Source of the DNA: Pseudonocardia abyssalis
GTDB lineage: Bacteria; Actinomycetota; Actinomycetes; Mycobacteriales; Pseudonocardiaceae
Assembly: GCF_019263705.2 (NCBI RefSeq)
Contig: NZ_JADQDK010000001.1
Span: 1,240,001 to 1,304,000, forward strand
Length of the DNA stretch: 64,000 nucleotides
Direction: 5' to 3'
Under the pieces are notes generated by a model. It worked only from the letters and a program-made list of their open reading frames with translations. It ran no database searches and was not told the origin of the DNA. Of this stretch, positions 37,200 through 45,386 are shown piece by piece; the stretch's first letter is position 1; each line of letters starts with the position of its first letter. Both the position numbers and the translations under genes were made by a program.

Positions 37200-37685
37200 A
37201 TGCCCACCACCATCAGCCGCCGTGTCCCGCCCCAGCGCCTGGTGACGCTGGCCAACCCGCTCGTCCGCGCGGTGGCGCGCTCGCCGCTGCACGGCCTGGT
37301 CGACGACGCACTGCTGGTGCTGCACGTCGTCGGGCGGCGCACCGGGCGGCGCTACGACGTCCCGGTCGGCTACGTGCCGCTCGACGGCGAGCTCGTCGTC
37401 GTCACCCGGCACGCCTGGCGGGTGAACCTGCGCGGCGTGGCCGAGGTCGAGGTGACCCACCGGGCCCACCGGGCACGGCGGCGGGTGCGGCTCGAGGAGG
37501 ACCCGGCCACGGTCGCGGCCACGCTGCACCGGCTCGTGGTGCGCCACGGGCCGGTGCAGGCGCAGCGGCGGCTCGGGCTGGTCTTCCCCGGCGGGCTGGA
37601 GCCGTCGGCGGCCGAGCTGGAGGTGGCGGTGCGCGAGTTCGGGCTCGCCGTGCTGCGGGTGGCGGACACCGGGTCCGGGAGCTGA
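37200..37685 (+). CDS. Ddn-like deazaflavin-dependent nitroreductase family protein
   Basis: This 161-residue split-barrel protein has [16 protein letters not shown] and [15 protein letters not shown], typical of the Ddn/F420-dependent quinone reductase family (DUF385). Members reduce quinones or nitro compounds with F420H2 and protect against oxidative stress. GGGAGGA precedes the ATG. Confidence 0.78.
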   Translation: MPTTISRRVPPQRLVTLANPLVRAVARSPLHGLVDDALLVLHVVGRRTGRRYDVPVGYVPLDGELVVVTRHAWRVNLRGVAEVEVTHRAHRARRRVRLEEDPATVAATLHRLVVRHGPVQAQRRLGLVFPGGLEPSAAELEVAVREFGLAVLRVADTGSGS

Positions 37686-37707
37686 CGGTGGCCCGCCCCC
37701 GGCCCGG

Positions 37708-38436
37708 TCACGTCGTGATGCCGGCCGTGTCGGTCGTCGTCGTCGGCCTGGCCTGCGGGCGATGCGGCGGGCGGCCGTCGAGCCCGCCGTCGTCGACGCG
37801 GTACGCGAGCGTGCAGACGACGTCGACGACACCGTCCAGGCGGCGGACGAGGTGCTCGGCCATCTCGGCCGTGCTGCGCTGCTCGACGGTGCCGTCGATG
37901 GTCACGATCCCGTCGGTGACGGACACCTCGACCTGGGTCGCGTCGGTCCACAGCACGTGCAGGAACACGTCGTCGAGCACGGCGGTCCGGATCTGCTCGT
38001 CGGTGCGCAGGTAGGCGCCGATCAGGTCGGCCCGGCTGACGATGCCGACCAGCGACCCGCCGTCGTCGACGACGGGGAGGTGCTTCAGCTCGTGCTCGGT
38101 CATCCGCCTGGCCGCCTCGGCCAGCTTCGCGGCCGGGCCGACGGTGACCGGTCGCCGGGTCATGAGGTGGGCGACGGTGTCCGCCTCGGCCCGCCGGATC
38201 TCCCGACGGGCCCGGCGGGTCTGCCACCAGCGCCGGGGCCGGGGGAGCGGCTGCGCCTGCTTGGACAGCAGGTCCCGTTCGGAGACCATCCCGATGACGC
38301 GGTCGTCGGCGTCGAGCACCGGCAGCGCCCCGACCCGGTGCTCGGTGAGGACCCGCGCGAGTTCCTTCAGCGGCATCGCGGGCCGGGCGGTCAACACGTG
38401 GGTGGTCATGACGTCGGAGACGGTCAGGGTGTCCAT
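37708..38436 (-). CDS. CBS pair protein with C-terminal BON domain
   Basis: The 242-residue protein has two CBS domains ([12 protein letters not shown] and [12 protein letters not shown]) separated by a basic linker, then a BON domain ([30 protein letters not shown]). CBS-BON proteins are common in hypoxia islands of actinobacteria. The broken patch at 4945-5520 contains a copy of the same BON end. Confidence 0.9.
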   Translation of the reverse strand: MDTLTVSDVMTTHVLTARPAMPLKELARVLTEHRVGALPVLDADDRVIGMVSERDLLSKQAQPLPRPRRWWQTRRARREIRRAEADTVAHLMTRRPVTVGPAAKLAEAARRMTEHELKHLPVVDDGGSLVGIVSRADLIGAYLRTDEQIRTAVLDDVFLHVLWTDATQVEVSVTDGIVTIDGTVEQRSTAEMAEHLVRRLDGVVDVVCTLAYRVDDGGLDGRPPHRPQARPTTTTDTAGITT

Positions 38437-38541
38437 CGGTCCAGTTTCGCGCCGCGGCGGGGGCCCGGGCAGGGTCCTCGGCCCGGTCTCGGCCGGGCCG
38501 GGTGGCCCGCCGGGGCCGCGGTGACCGCCGGCCCCGCCGCG

Positions 38542-38555
38542 GGGACTTCCGGCCC
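38542..38555 (+). promoter_or_regulatory. Strong putative DosR/DevR-type operator
   Basis: GGGACTTCCGGCCC, 106 bp upstream of the CBS-BON start and 145 bp upstream of a possible tiny ORF on the plus strand. Confidence 0.55.
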
Positions 38556-38686
38556 TGCCGTCGCAGACTGCGCCACGAACCGACCGCTCGACGGGACCGT
38601 GATCCCGCCGGTCCGGGGACCGGCGGTCGGCACCGTGACGAGGAGGTCCCGACGGCCGCGACGCGTGCGCGAGGGGGAGCGGCTGT

Positions 38687-38791
38687 GTGGGACCGCTGCG
38701 CGAGCTGGACACCGACCTGGACCCGTACGCGGCCCGCCGATCGTCCGAGACCTCGGTGGTGGTCCTGTGGCCCGTCCCGGCCGCCGGCTGA
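38687..38791 (+). CDS. Possible 34-residue peptide
   Basis: A GTG-started frame reads GPLRELDTDLDPYAARR and then SSETSVVVLWPVPAAG before TGA, with strong high-GC3 codon use and GAGGGGGAG upstream. It follows the operator at 38542. It may be a real small gene or the tail of a lost one; no family is recognised. The rest of 38437-38809 is empty. Confidence 0.3.
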   Translation: MGPLRELDTDLDPYAARRSSETSVVVLWPVPAAG

Positions 38792-38809
38792 CCGGCCGCC
38801 GGGAGCCCC

Positions 38810-39280
38810 TCAGCCCGCCGCGTCGTCGGGACCCACCCGCACGACGCTGACCCCTCCGGCGGTCGGCCCCAGGCGCCGGCCGGTGACCTGACCGGCTCGC
38901 AGCCGGACCAGGTGCGGCCGCCCACCCCGGGCCCACGGTTCGACGATCCGCGGGCCGGGCCGCGGCGCCGAGGGGGGAACCAGTTCCGCCGTGGCCCCCG
39001 CCACCAGCACGCTCCACCCGGTGCTCAGCGCGGGTTCGATGCCGTCCGCCTCGAAGCTGACCGGACGGCCCTCGCCGATCGCGGTGAGCATCGAGCCCGG
39101 CCCGCACCGGAACGCGACGCATCCGTCGTCCAGCCCGAAGGTGACCGGCCTGAGCTGGATCCGCCCGTCCGTGTCGGACCAGGCGAGCCGGCCGACGGCG
39201 ACGGTCCCGAGCAGGGCCAGGCAGGTCTCCCGGTCGAGGACGTCGACCCCGTCGGCGCGCGCGCCGGGTGGTTCCTCCAT
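38810..39280 (-). CDS. Pyridoxamine 5'-phosphate oxidase-fold protein (Rv0080-like)
   Basis: The 156-residue split-barrel protein has LLGTVAVGRLAW, PVTFGLDDGCVAFRC and VSFEADGIEPAL, standard for the PPOX-like flavin-binding family. Rv0080 is a DosR member of this type. The ATG at 39280 is placed directly after an array of three 15-bp units, each of which contains the Shine-Dalgarno GGGAGGG on the coding strand. Confidence 0.86.
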   Translation of the reverse strand: MEEPPGARADGVDVLDRETCLALLGTVAVGRLAWSDTDGRIQLRPVTFGLDDGCVAFRCGPGSMLTAIGEGRPVSFEADGIEPALSTGWSVLVAGATAELVPPSAPRPGPRIVEPWARGGRPHLVRLRAGQVTGRRLGPTAGGVSVVRVGPDDAAG

Positions 39281-39283
39281 GTT

Positions 39284-39328
39284 CCAGCCCTCCCGTGTCC
39301 AGCCCTCCCGTGTCCAGCCCTCCCGTGT
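39284..39328 (+). repeat. 3 x 15-bp tandem repeat carrying Shine-Dalgarno sequences
   Basis: Three copies of CCAGCCCTCCCGTGT plus a partial fourth, ending three bases before the flavoprotein ATG. On the coding (minus) strand each unit contains GGGAGGG; the last copy is the ribosome-binding site. Confidence 0.95.
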
Positions 39329-39387
39329 TCCAGCCCGCTCCGTCGGATCAGGACCGCGCGGAGTCCTGCCCCGGCCGGTGGCCGGGG

Positions 39388-39573
39388 TCATCCTCCGTCG
39401 GCGAGCCGCGCGTCCGGGCCGGGGAAGTAGACGGACTTGTGCCCGTCCTGCCATCGGATGCGGTAGTGGCGGGTGTCGCCGTCGCCGAGTACCTCGAGCA
39501 CCTCACCGGACCGGCGCCCGGAGTCCAGGTGGACGGATTCGACGACGATCCGGTCACCCTGAGATGCGATCAC
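39388..39573 (-). CDS. DUF1918 protein (second copy)
   Basis: The 61-residue protein reads GDRIVVES at the start and YRIRWQDGHKSVYFPGPDA at the end, the core DUF1918 pattern (Rv0569-like). Start is GTG at 39573 with GAGGAGG upstream. It lies 60 bp downstream of a DosR-like site. Confidence 0.85.
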   Translation of the reverse strand: MIASQGDRIVVESVHLDSGRRSGEVLEVLGDGDTRHYRIRWQDGHKSVYFPGPDARLADGG

Positions 39574-39644
39574 CGCTGCCTCCTCGCCTCGCCGGCGCCT
39601 TCCCGCCCGGCACCCACCTTCGGTCCAGCCCACGGGGCCCACCA

Positions 39645-39659
39645 GGGCCGTTCGTCCCC
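39645..39659 (-). promoter_or_regulatory. Putative DosR/DevR-type operator
   Basis: Minus strand GGGGACGAACGGCCC, 72 bp before the DUF1918 start. Confidence 0.45.
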
Positions 39660-39706
39660 GATCCGTCGTCGTGTGGCCCGGGCCGGTCGGCGGTCGGGGC
39701 GATGGG

Positions 39707-40045
39707 TCACCGCCGGGGGGCGCGACCGCGGGGTGTGGTGAACCAGCGCCGGAGTGCCCGCATCGATGGGCCGGCCGCGTGCGGCCGGCCGGGTGACCGG
39801 CGCATCAGGAGCAGCGCCGCGACCAGACCGGTGGCGACCACGCCCGCGCCGATGGTGGCCGGGGTGGCCAGCGCGAAGCACAGGAGGGCGGAGAGGGCGG
39901 AGAGGACCAGCGCGACGTCGACCCCGCGGCGCAGCCGGCGCTGGTGGCGCCGGGTGCGGTGGGTGACCGACTCCATCCGCCGGTCCTCGTCGGACAGCTG
40001 TCGTTCCATCTCGTGCAGGATCCGTCGGTCGCGTTCGCTGAGCAT
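39707..40045 (-). CDS. DUF3040 membrane protein
   Basis: The 112-residue protein begins LSERDRRILHEMERQL, the DUF3040 signature, followed by two membrane helices (about 45-62 and 66-82). The family is actinobacterial and of unknown function. The ATG at 40045 has GGAG upstream. Confidence 0.88.
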   Translation of the reverse strand: MLSERDRRILHEMERQLSDEDRRMESVTHRTRRHQRRLRRGVDVALVLSALSALLCFALATPATIGAGVVATGLVAALLLMRRSPGRPHAAGPSMRALRRWFTTPRGRAPRR

Positions 40046-40197
40046 GGGTTTCTCCGGGCGGTGCTGCTGCCGACCTCGTCCGCAGCGGTCGATGATCGGC
40101 ACCCATCCTGCGCGGACGGTCGGCAGGCGGTAAGTGCCGGACGTCCCGCATCGGTGGGCCGGTCGGGGCGCGCCGACCGGTGCCGGCCGGTCACGCG

Positions 40198-40640
40198 GGC
40201 CCGCCCGGATCGGTGACGACGGACGTCGGCGGGGTCGGTGTCACCTCCCCGGCCCACATGAGGGCGTACTCGACACCGGCGGCGTAACCCGTGCGGTCAC
40301 CCCCGGTCGCACGGACCGCCTCGGCCGCGGCCAGCTCGTGGACGATCGCCCGCGCGGTCGGCGGGCGGCCGGGGGTCCGCCCGCCGAGCGGGCCGGGCCG
40401 CCCTCGACGAGCCAGGTGAGCGCGTCGCGGGCGCCCCGGTCGACGTCGGGGTGCGGGCCCGCGCGCCGGGCCGGCGCGGCGCGCTGCTCCCGCAGGACCG
40501 CGTCGTCGCGGAGGTGGGCGCGGTCGGCCCGCGGCCCGCCGCGGCCCCGCGTGGCGCGGCCGGCGACGCGGGGCGGGCCCACCTCAGCGATCCCGCCGCG
40601 CAGCCGGGGGCGTGGTCGCCGCGGGTGCGGCGCCCCGCCC
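40198..40640 (-). pseudogene. Frameshifted gene remnant, family unknown
   Basis: One frame gives RGARDALTWLVEGG, and a second frame carries IVHELAAAEAVRATGG and AAGVEYALMWAGEV to a TGA at 40198. Codon use is strongly coding-like in both, but no single frame links them. I read this as a decayed gene near 40,390. The family is unknown. Confidence 0.45.
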
Positions 40641-40649
40641 GGGGACCGC

Positions 40650-41130
40650 ACCCGCCGCCCGCCGGCCGTCGCGCGCGGCCGCCGTCACGAACGCCGGCAA
40701 CAGGAGTGCGAACGCGATCGCCGTGAGCCCGGTGACGACGGACCCGGTGACGACGGACCCGGTGACGACGGACCCGGTGACGACGGACTCTGCCCTGTCC
40801 GCCCGGTGACCAGCGCGACCAGCACCGTGCCCGGCAGCAGCGCCAGCCACCCGACGAGCGCGAGCGCGCGGCACCACGGCCACGCCGCGGCGAGCCCGGC
40901 CCGCACCCCGGCGGGGACCCACCCGCGGGGCGGGCACCGATCCGGGTCGCGGCCGCCCCGACCACGGTCCCGAGCAGTGGCGGGCCGAACCCGGCCCCGA
41001 CCAGCAGCATCACGGCCGACAGCCCGATCAGGGCCGTCCGCCACCGCGGCGCCGCGCGAGCGGTGTCACCGCCACGAGGAGGAAGCACGCGGACACCACG
41101 ACCGCCAGCACCCGGAGGCCGACAGGCTCG
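40650..41130 (-). pseudogene. Multiply frameshifted four-helix membrane protein
   Basis: Read on the minus strand, hydrophobic helices appear in order but in different frames: LRVLAVVVSACFLLVAVTPL, WRTALIGLSAVMLLVGAGFG, CRALALVGWLALLPGTVLVA, and LTAIAFALLLPAFVTAA. Together they look like one four- or five-helix protein broken by at least three frameshifts and by insertion of the 15-bp array at 40731-40790. Confidence 0.65.
40731..40790 (+). repeat. 4 x 15-bp tandem repeat in membrane pseudogene
   Basis: GGTGACGACGGACCC three times plus one copy ending ACTC. On the minus strand it encodes SVVTG repeats at the edge of a membrane helix, reminiscent of the AAVTG repeats at 28394-28453. Confidence 0.95.
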
Positions 41131-41187
41131 GGACGCGACACCGACGGCGCCGGGGCGGCGGTCCACCGCTGAACGGCCCGCGTGTCC

Positions 41188-41226
41188 GGGACCTCCGAGG
41201 ACCGGACCGGGGACCTCCGGCGCTCC
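41188..41226 (+). promoter_or_regulatory. Two adjacent putative DosR-type operators
   Basis: GGGACCTCCGAGGACC (41188-41203) and GGGACCTCCGGCGCTCC (41210-41226), 22 bp apart from start to start, about two helical turns. They precede the dienelactone hydrolase operon. Confidence 0.5.
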
Positions 41227-41262
41227 CGGGGCGGGGCCACCGCGGGGACCGTGACGGTCGGA

Positions 41263-41325
41263 GATGACGGGGATGACGGGGATGACGGGGATGACGGGGA
41301 TGACGGGGATGACGGGGATGACCGG
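41263..41325 (+). repeat. 9-bp tandem repeat, six perfect units plus one variant
   Basis: GATGACGGG six times and GATGACCGG once, between the operators and the hydrolase gene. In one frame each unit supplies an ATG. Confidence 0.97.
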
Positions 41326-41416
41326 ACCGGCGGCGGGCGAGGCGGACGGGCGCCCCGGCGCCCTGCGGGGGGCGTGGGCCGCACCGGAGGCCCGCTACGC
41401 CGTGCTGTCGCCGGCC

Positions 41417-41446
41417 GCCGACCGGGACGCCGCCGACCGGGACGCC
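41417..41446 (+). repeat. 2 x 15-bp tandem repeat
   Basis: GCCGACCGGGACGCC twice, immediately before the GTG start of the dienelactone hydrolase gene. Confidence 0.92.
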
Positions 41447-41457
41447 GGGAAGCCGCC

Positions 41458-42231
41458 GTGACCCCGGACGACGTGGTGGTGACGGCCCTGGCGGGACCGC
41501 TGCCGACCTACCTGGCCGTCCCGGACGGGCCGGGACCGTGGCCGGGTGTCGTGGTCGTGCACGACATGCTGGGGATGACCCACGACCTGCGCCGCCAGGC
41601 CGACTGGCTGGCCGGGGCCGGCTACCTCGCCGCCGCCCCGGACCTCTACCGCGCCGGTCGCCGGACCACCTGCCTGGTGCGGATGATCCGCGACGCGCGC
41701 GCCCGCCGGGGCCGCACCTTCGACGACATCGAGGCCGTCCGTGGCCTGCTCGCGGCGCGCCCGGACTGCACCGGCCGGATCGGGGTGATCGGGTTCTGCA
41801 TGGGCGGCGGCTTCGCGCTGCTGCTGGCGCCCGGCCACGGGTTCGACGTCGCGAGCGTCAACTACGGCACCGCGACGAAGGACGTCTACCGTGCCGACGT
41901 GCTGGCCGGGTCGTGCCCGGTCGTGGGGAGCTACGGGGCGCTCGACCGCAGCAACCGCGGCACCGCCGAGCGGCTCGAGGGGATCCTCACCGCGGTCGGG
42001 GTGGAGCACGACATCCGCACCTACCCGGACGCCGGGCACGCCTTCCTCAACGACCACGACCCGGCCGACGTGCCGCCGGTGATGGCCGTGCTCGGCCGCC
42101 TGTCCGGCGGGGCCGATTCCTACCACGAGCCCTCCGCCCGGGACGCCCGCGCGCGCATCCTCGCGTTCTTCGCCCGCCACCTGGACGCGGGCTCCGTCCG
42201 CACCACGACACCCCGAGGGGGAACCACATGA
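41458..42231 (+). CDS. Dienelactone hydrolase family protein
   Basis: The 257-residue alpha/beta hydrolase has the cysteine nucleophile in GFCMGGG (Cys114) and a His in DAGHAFLN, as in dienelactone hydrolases. [10 protein letters not shown] near residue 35 supports the fold. The substrate is probably a lactone or ester, not necessarily dienelactone. It heads an operon with 42228 and 42926 (ATGA and GTGA overlaps). GTG at 41458 has only a weak Shine-Dalgarno. Confidence 0.9.
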   Translation: MTPDDVVVTALAGPLPTYLAVPDGPGPWPGVVVVHDMLGMTHDLRRQADWLAGAGYLAAAPDLYRAGRRTTCLVRMIRDARARRGRTFDDIEAVRGLLAARPDCTGRIGVIGFCMGGGFALLLAPGHGFDVASVNYGTATKDVYRADVLAGSCPVVGSYGALDRSNRGTAERLEGILTAVGVEHDIRTYPDAGHAFLNDHDPADVPPVMAVLGRLSGGADSYHEPSARDARARILAFFARHLDAGSVRTTTPRGGTT

Positions 42232-42929
42232 GGGAGACGGGCCGGGACCGGTGGGGTGGTGCGAGCGGGTTCGCGGCGCTGGCCGTGGGCGCCCTCGCGG
42301 TGGTCTTCGAGCGCGGGGCACCGCCGGTGGGCGCATCGGAGGTGGAGGTGGCGGCGTTCCACGGCGCCCACGCGCAGGCCCTGCTGATGCAGAGCCTGCT
42401 GTTCCTGGTCAGCTCCGCGGTGTTCCTGTGGTTCGTCGGGTGCCTGCGGACCCACCTCACCGCGGTGGAGGGCGGGTCCGGCCGGTACGCGGGGCTGGTG
42501 TTCGGGGCCGGCGTGGGCTACGTCGCCCTGAGCGTGACCGCCCAGGCCGGGCAGATCGCGCTGGCCCAGGTGGCAGGGGCGGCGGCACCGTCGCTGGTCG
42601 CGGCCGTCGGGGCGCTGTCGTGGGCCCTGTTCACCGTCGCAGCGGTGCCGGCGGCGGTGATGCTGGCGGCGTTCGCGGCGCTGACGGCCGGTTCACCGGC
42701 GATGCCGGCCTGGCTGGGCTGGACCGCGGCGGTCGCGGCGGCCGCCCAGCTCGGGCTGCTGGCCGGCGTCGTCGTCACGACGGGCCCACTGGCCCCGGGC
42801 GGGTGGTACACCTTCGCGCCCTACCCGATCTACGTCGTCTGGCTGGCCGGTACCGCGGCCGTCCTGCTCCGGCGGCCCGCGTCCGCGGCCCGGTCCGGGG
42901 ACGCGGCGCCCGCCGGGGCGGGCCGGTGA
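42228..42929 (+). CDS. Membrane protein, unknown
   Basis: The 233-residue protein has six hydrophobic helices. It has actinobacterial relatives of unknown role that I recall only in outline. It is coupled by overlap on both sides in the operon with the hydrolase and flavoprotein. Confidence 0.75.
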   Translation: MRETGRDRWGGASGFAALAVGALAVVFERGAPPVGASEVEVAAFHGAHAQALLMQSLLFLVSSAVFLWFVGCLRTHLTAVEGGSGRYAGLVFGAGVGYVALSVTAQAGQIALAQVAGAAAPSLVAAVGALSWALFTVAAVPAAVMLAAFAALTAGSPAMPAWLGWTAAVAAAAQLGLLAGVVVTTGPLAPGGWYTFAPYPIYVVWLAGTAAVLLRRPASAARSGDAAPAGAGR

Positions 42930-43399
42930 GGGACGACCCGCGGGCGCCCGTCCGCCCGGACACACAGCGGCCGGGGACGGAGGATGCGGTGGGTGTCGAG
43001 GTGGGCCCGCACGAGCTGGCCGAGACCGTGGCACGCTACGGGTTCGCGTACCTGCTGACCGTCGGGGGCGGTGACCGCGCGCACGTCGTGGCGGTCACCC
43101 CGACGGTCGGCGACGGCCTGCTGGCCGTTCCGCGGCCGGGCCGCAGGACCACCCGCAACCTCGCCGCCAGCCCGGTGGTGACACTCGTGTGGCCGCCCGC
43201 GGACCCCGCCGGCTACACGCTCATCGTCGACGGCGACGGCGAGCAGCGGGCCGACGTGGTGGTGGTGCGCCCGAGCAGGGCCGTCCTCCACCGGGCGGCG
43301 CGGCCTGCGGAGTCCCCCGGCGCGGGGTGCGCGTCCGACTGCGTGGAGATCCCCGTCCCCGCTGTGCCCGACCGACGGTGCGCACAACCGGATCGGTGA
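42926..43399 (+). CDS. Pyridoxamine 5'-phosphate oxidase family protein
   Basis: The 157-residue protein carries FAYLLTVGGGDRAHVVAV, RRTTRNLAASPVVTLVWP and YTLIVDGDGE, a split-barrel flavin-binding pattern. It is the last gene of the operon starting at 41458. The first 20 residues lie outside the fold. Confidence 0.82.
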   Translation: MRDDPRAPVRPDTQRPGTEDAVGVEVGPHELAETVARYGFAYLLTVGGGDRAHVVAVTPTVGDGLLAVPRPGRRTTRNLAASPVVTLVWPPADPAGYTLIVDGDGEQRADVVVVRPSRAVLHRAARPAESPGAGCASDCVEIPVPAVPDRRCAQPDR

Positions 43400-43427
43400 T
43401 CCGTCCGGCGGGGATGCGGGTGGCCGG

Positions 43428-44168
43428 TCAGGGCCCGGCCGCCCACGCCTGCGCGGCCGGCAGCTCCGCGTAGGGGAAGGCACGGACCTGCGGGTGCACC
43501 ACGTGGTCGGCGGCGGTGGCGAGCGTGCCCGCCACGGGGGTGTCGGTGACGAGCGCGAGGCGCCCGATCCGGCCCTGGTGGCCGACGACGAACCGGACGT
43601 GGCGCACCAGGGCACCGAGGCTCGCCCACCGTGGGAGGCCGCGCAGGTGCAGCACGAGGCCGGGCAGGTCGCCCTTCTCGTGCATCCAGGGGTCGACGGT
43701 CGTGGCGAGCGCCTCGAAGTCCTCGATGCGCAGGGACTGGGTGACCTCGGCGGTGACGACGCCGGTCGCCGGGTCGAGCGCGAGGGCGATCCCGGCGTCG
43801 GCGGGGAGCGCGGCGAGCCACTGCGCGGCCGCGCCCGCCTCGCCGGGGTCGAACACGCGCAGCGGGAACGGCACGAGGACGGCCGCCCACCTCGTCGCCT
43901 CCGCCACCCAGCCGGGGCCGGTCACCACGGCGACCCCGTCGAAGGCGCCGAAGGCGTGCAACCCGAGCCGGACGTCGTCGGCGACGGCGTCGGGCGTGAG
44001 GCCCTCGAAGCCGGGTGCGATCTCGATCAGGCAGCGCATGCGGCCCCCGGCCCGCAGGGCCTCGTCGACCATCGGGGTGATGACCTGCTCGTAGTCGGCC
44101 GCGGTCAGGCGGCCGTCCGCGCGCAGCCCCAGCACGCCGGCGGGCAGGCCGGTCATTCTCTCGATCAT
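43428..44168 (-). CDS. Tandem SpoIIAA-like (STAS/SEC14-type) protein
   Basis: The 246-residue protein contains two copies of the SpoIIAA-like fold. The first spans residues 1-118 (GVLGLRADGRLTAADYEQVI through FPLRVFDPGE). The second spans about 125-240 (LDPATGVVTAEVTQSLRIEDFEAL-type start, then FPYAELPAAQAW). Single-domain members are common; the fused pair suggests an internal dimer. Its function is unknown. Confidence 0.78.
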   Translation of the reverse strand: MIERMTGLPAGVLGLRADGRLTAADYEQVITPMVDEALRAGGRMRCLIEIAPGFEGLTPDAVADDVRLGLHAFGAFDGVAVVTGPGWVAEATRWAAVLVPFPLRVFDPGEAGAAAQWLAALPADAGIALALDPATGVVTAEVTQSLRIEDFEALATTVDPWMHEKGDLPGLVLHLRGLPRWASLGALVRHVRFVVGHQGRIGRLALVTDTPVAGTLATAADHVVHPQVRAFPYAELPAAQAWAAGP

Positions 44169-44193
44169 GGTGCTCCGTCCGGGCCCGGTGCCG

Positions 44194-44466
44194 TCAGAGG
44201 TGCAGGCGGGTGGGTGGGGTGGCCGTGAGTCCCTCGATGTCGTCCGCGGCGACGTCGAGGAGGGTGTGGGCGAGGCGGGACAGCGCCCGCGCGGTGGCCA
44301 GCTCGTCGCCGATCTCCGGGACGTCGCGGTCGGCCGGGTTGAGCCGGGCCGTCCCGACCGCGGTCAACGGCCGGGCGTCGCGGGTGTGCAGCCGCGCCGT
44401 GGCGCGGGTGCGGCCGTCGTGCTCGTCGATGTCGACCGTGACAGTCCATTGCTTGGCCTCGTTCAT
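44194..44466 (-). CDS. DUF1876 protein (Rv1738-like)
   Basis: The 90-residue protein closely follows mycobacterial Rv1738: WTVTVDIDEHDGRTRA, ARLNPADRDVPEIGDELA, and a C-terminal DIEGLTATPP. Rv1738 is one of the most strongly DosR-induced genes and resembles ribosome hibernation factors in fold. The start ATG at 44466 is preceded by GGGAGCA and by an array of 15-bp repeats. Confidence 0.93.
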   Translation of the reverse strand: MNEAKQWTVTVDIDEHDGRTRATARLHTRDARPLTAVGTARLNPADRDVPEIGDELATARALSRLAHTLLDVAADDIEGLTATPPTRLHL

Positions 44467-44485
44467 GGCGTGCTCCCTCGTCTCG

Positions 44486-44560
44486 GCTGTGACCCCGGGC
44501 GCTGTGACCCCGGGCGCTGTGACCCCGGGCGCTGTGACCCCGGGCGCTGTGGCCCGGGCC
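44486..44560 (+). repeat. 15-bp tandem repeat, four perfect units plus one variant
   Basis: GCTGTGACCCCGGGC four times and one GCTGTGGCCCGGGCC. It lies 19 bp upstream of the DUF1876 start, in the expected 5' leader. Confidence 0.97.
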
Positions 44561-44712
44561 GCGGGAACCCCGGGCCGTCCCGCGGCGGCGGTTCCCCGCT
44601 CGCCCACCCGACGTTCCCCCTCGTCCGCCAGCGTCGTCGCGGACCGCGCCGGCCACCAGGGCCGTCCGGCCCGGCCCGGGGCGCGCATGCCGGCCCCCCG
44701 ATCCCGCCGGGC

Positions 44713-44726
44713 GGGCCGTCGGACCC
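44713..44726 (-). promoter_or_regulatory. Putative DosR/DevR-type operator
   Basis: Minus strand GGGTCCGACGGCCC, about 250 bp upstream of the DUF1876 start; the repeat array lies between them. Confidence 0.4.
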
Positions 44727-44889
44727 GCGGCCACCGGGTCCTCGGCGCCTGGTCGGGCACCAGCGGACGGGTCAGCAGTACCGGTCGACGGTGCGCGGAC
44801 CGGGCGCGGCGCGGCCGGTGGGAGATCGGGATGTCGGGTCGTGGGCAGGCCCGGTGGCCGCCTCCACCGGCCGGAGCGGGTCGCGGCCG

Positions 44890-45343
44890 GCGGGGGTGGA
44901 CACCCTCAAGGTGCTGCTCGTCGCGGGGGTGATCGTGGCCCACGCGACGTGGCCTGGACCGGGCTGCCCACCTGGGTGTCCACCGGACCCCCGGTGCGCG
45001 AGCCGCTGCTGACGGTGCTCGCGACGGCGGAGCTGACCGGGTCGCTGTTCGGGATGGCGGCGTTCTCGCTGCTCGCGGGTCCGACTCACCGGGGTCGCCG
45101 GCCCGGAATGGCCCGCGGCGGTTCGTCGCCGACCGGACGGTGCGCCTCGGCCGCGTCGCCCGGGAGTGCGCGCGGCCTTCGTCGTCCACCGGGGTGGTGC
45201 TCGTCGGGCTGGTGGTCGGCACCCGGTTCGTGCCGTTGCCGCCGGAGGCCGAGCTCGCCACCGTCGCCGGGCTCGGTGTCGGGCTGTCGTTCGGGATCGG
45301 TGCGCTGCTGGTCCGGGTGCCCGGGGTGGCGCGGGTCGTGTGA
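44890..45343 (+). pseudogene. Acyltransferase-3 remnant with frameshifts
   Basis: Pieces in three frames recall the acyltransferase at 56366: VDTLKVLLVAGVIVAHAT (opening helix), TVLATAELTGSLFGMAAFSL and RRFVADRTVRLG-type loops, then a C-terminal helix pair ending GALLVRVPGVARVV. The central several hundred residues are lost. The stretch 44561-44889 before it holds no gene I can support. Confidence 0.6.
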
Positions 45344-45386
45344 CGGCGCGCGGGATCCGTCGCCTCCGGGTCCCGGTCCGTGGCCG

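Noticed and set aside
41263..41325. A run of ATG codons (one per 9-bp unit) as multiple starts for a peptide
   Set aside because: The ATGs arise from the tandem repeat, and the frame downstream has no protein-like sequence.
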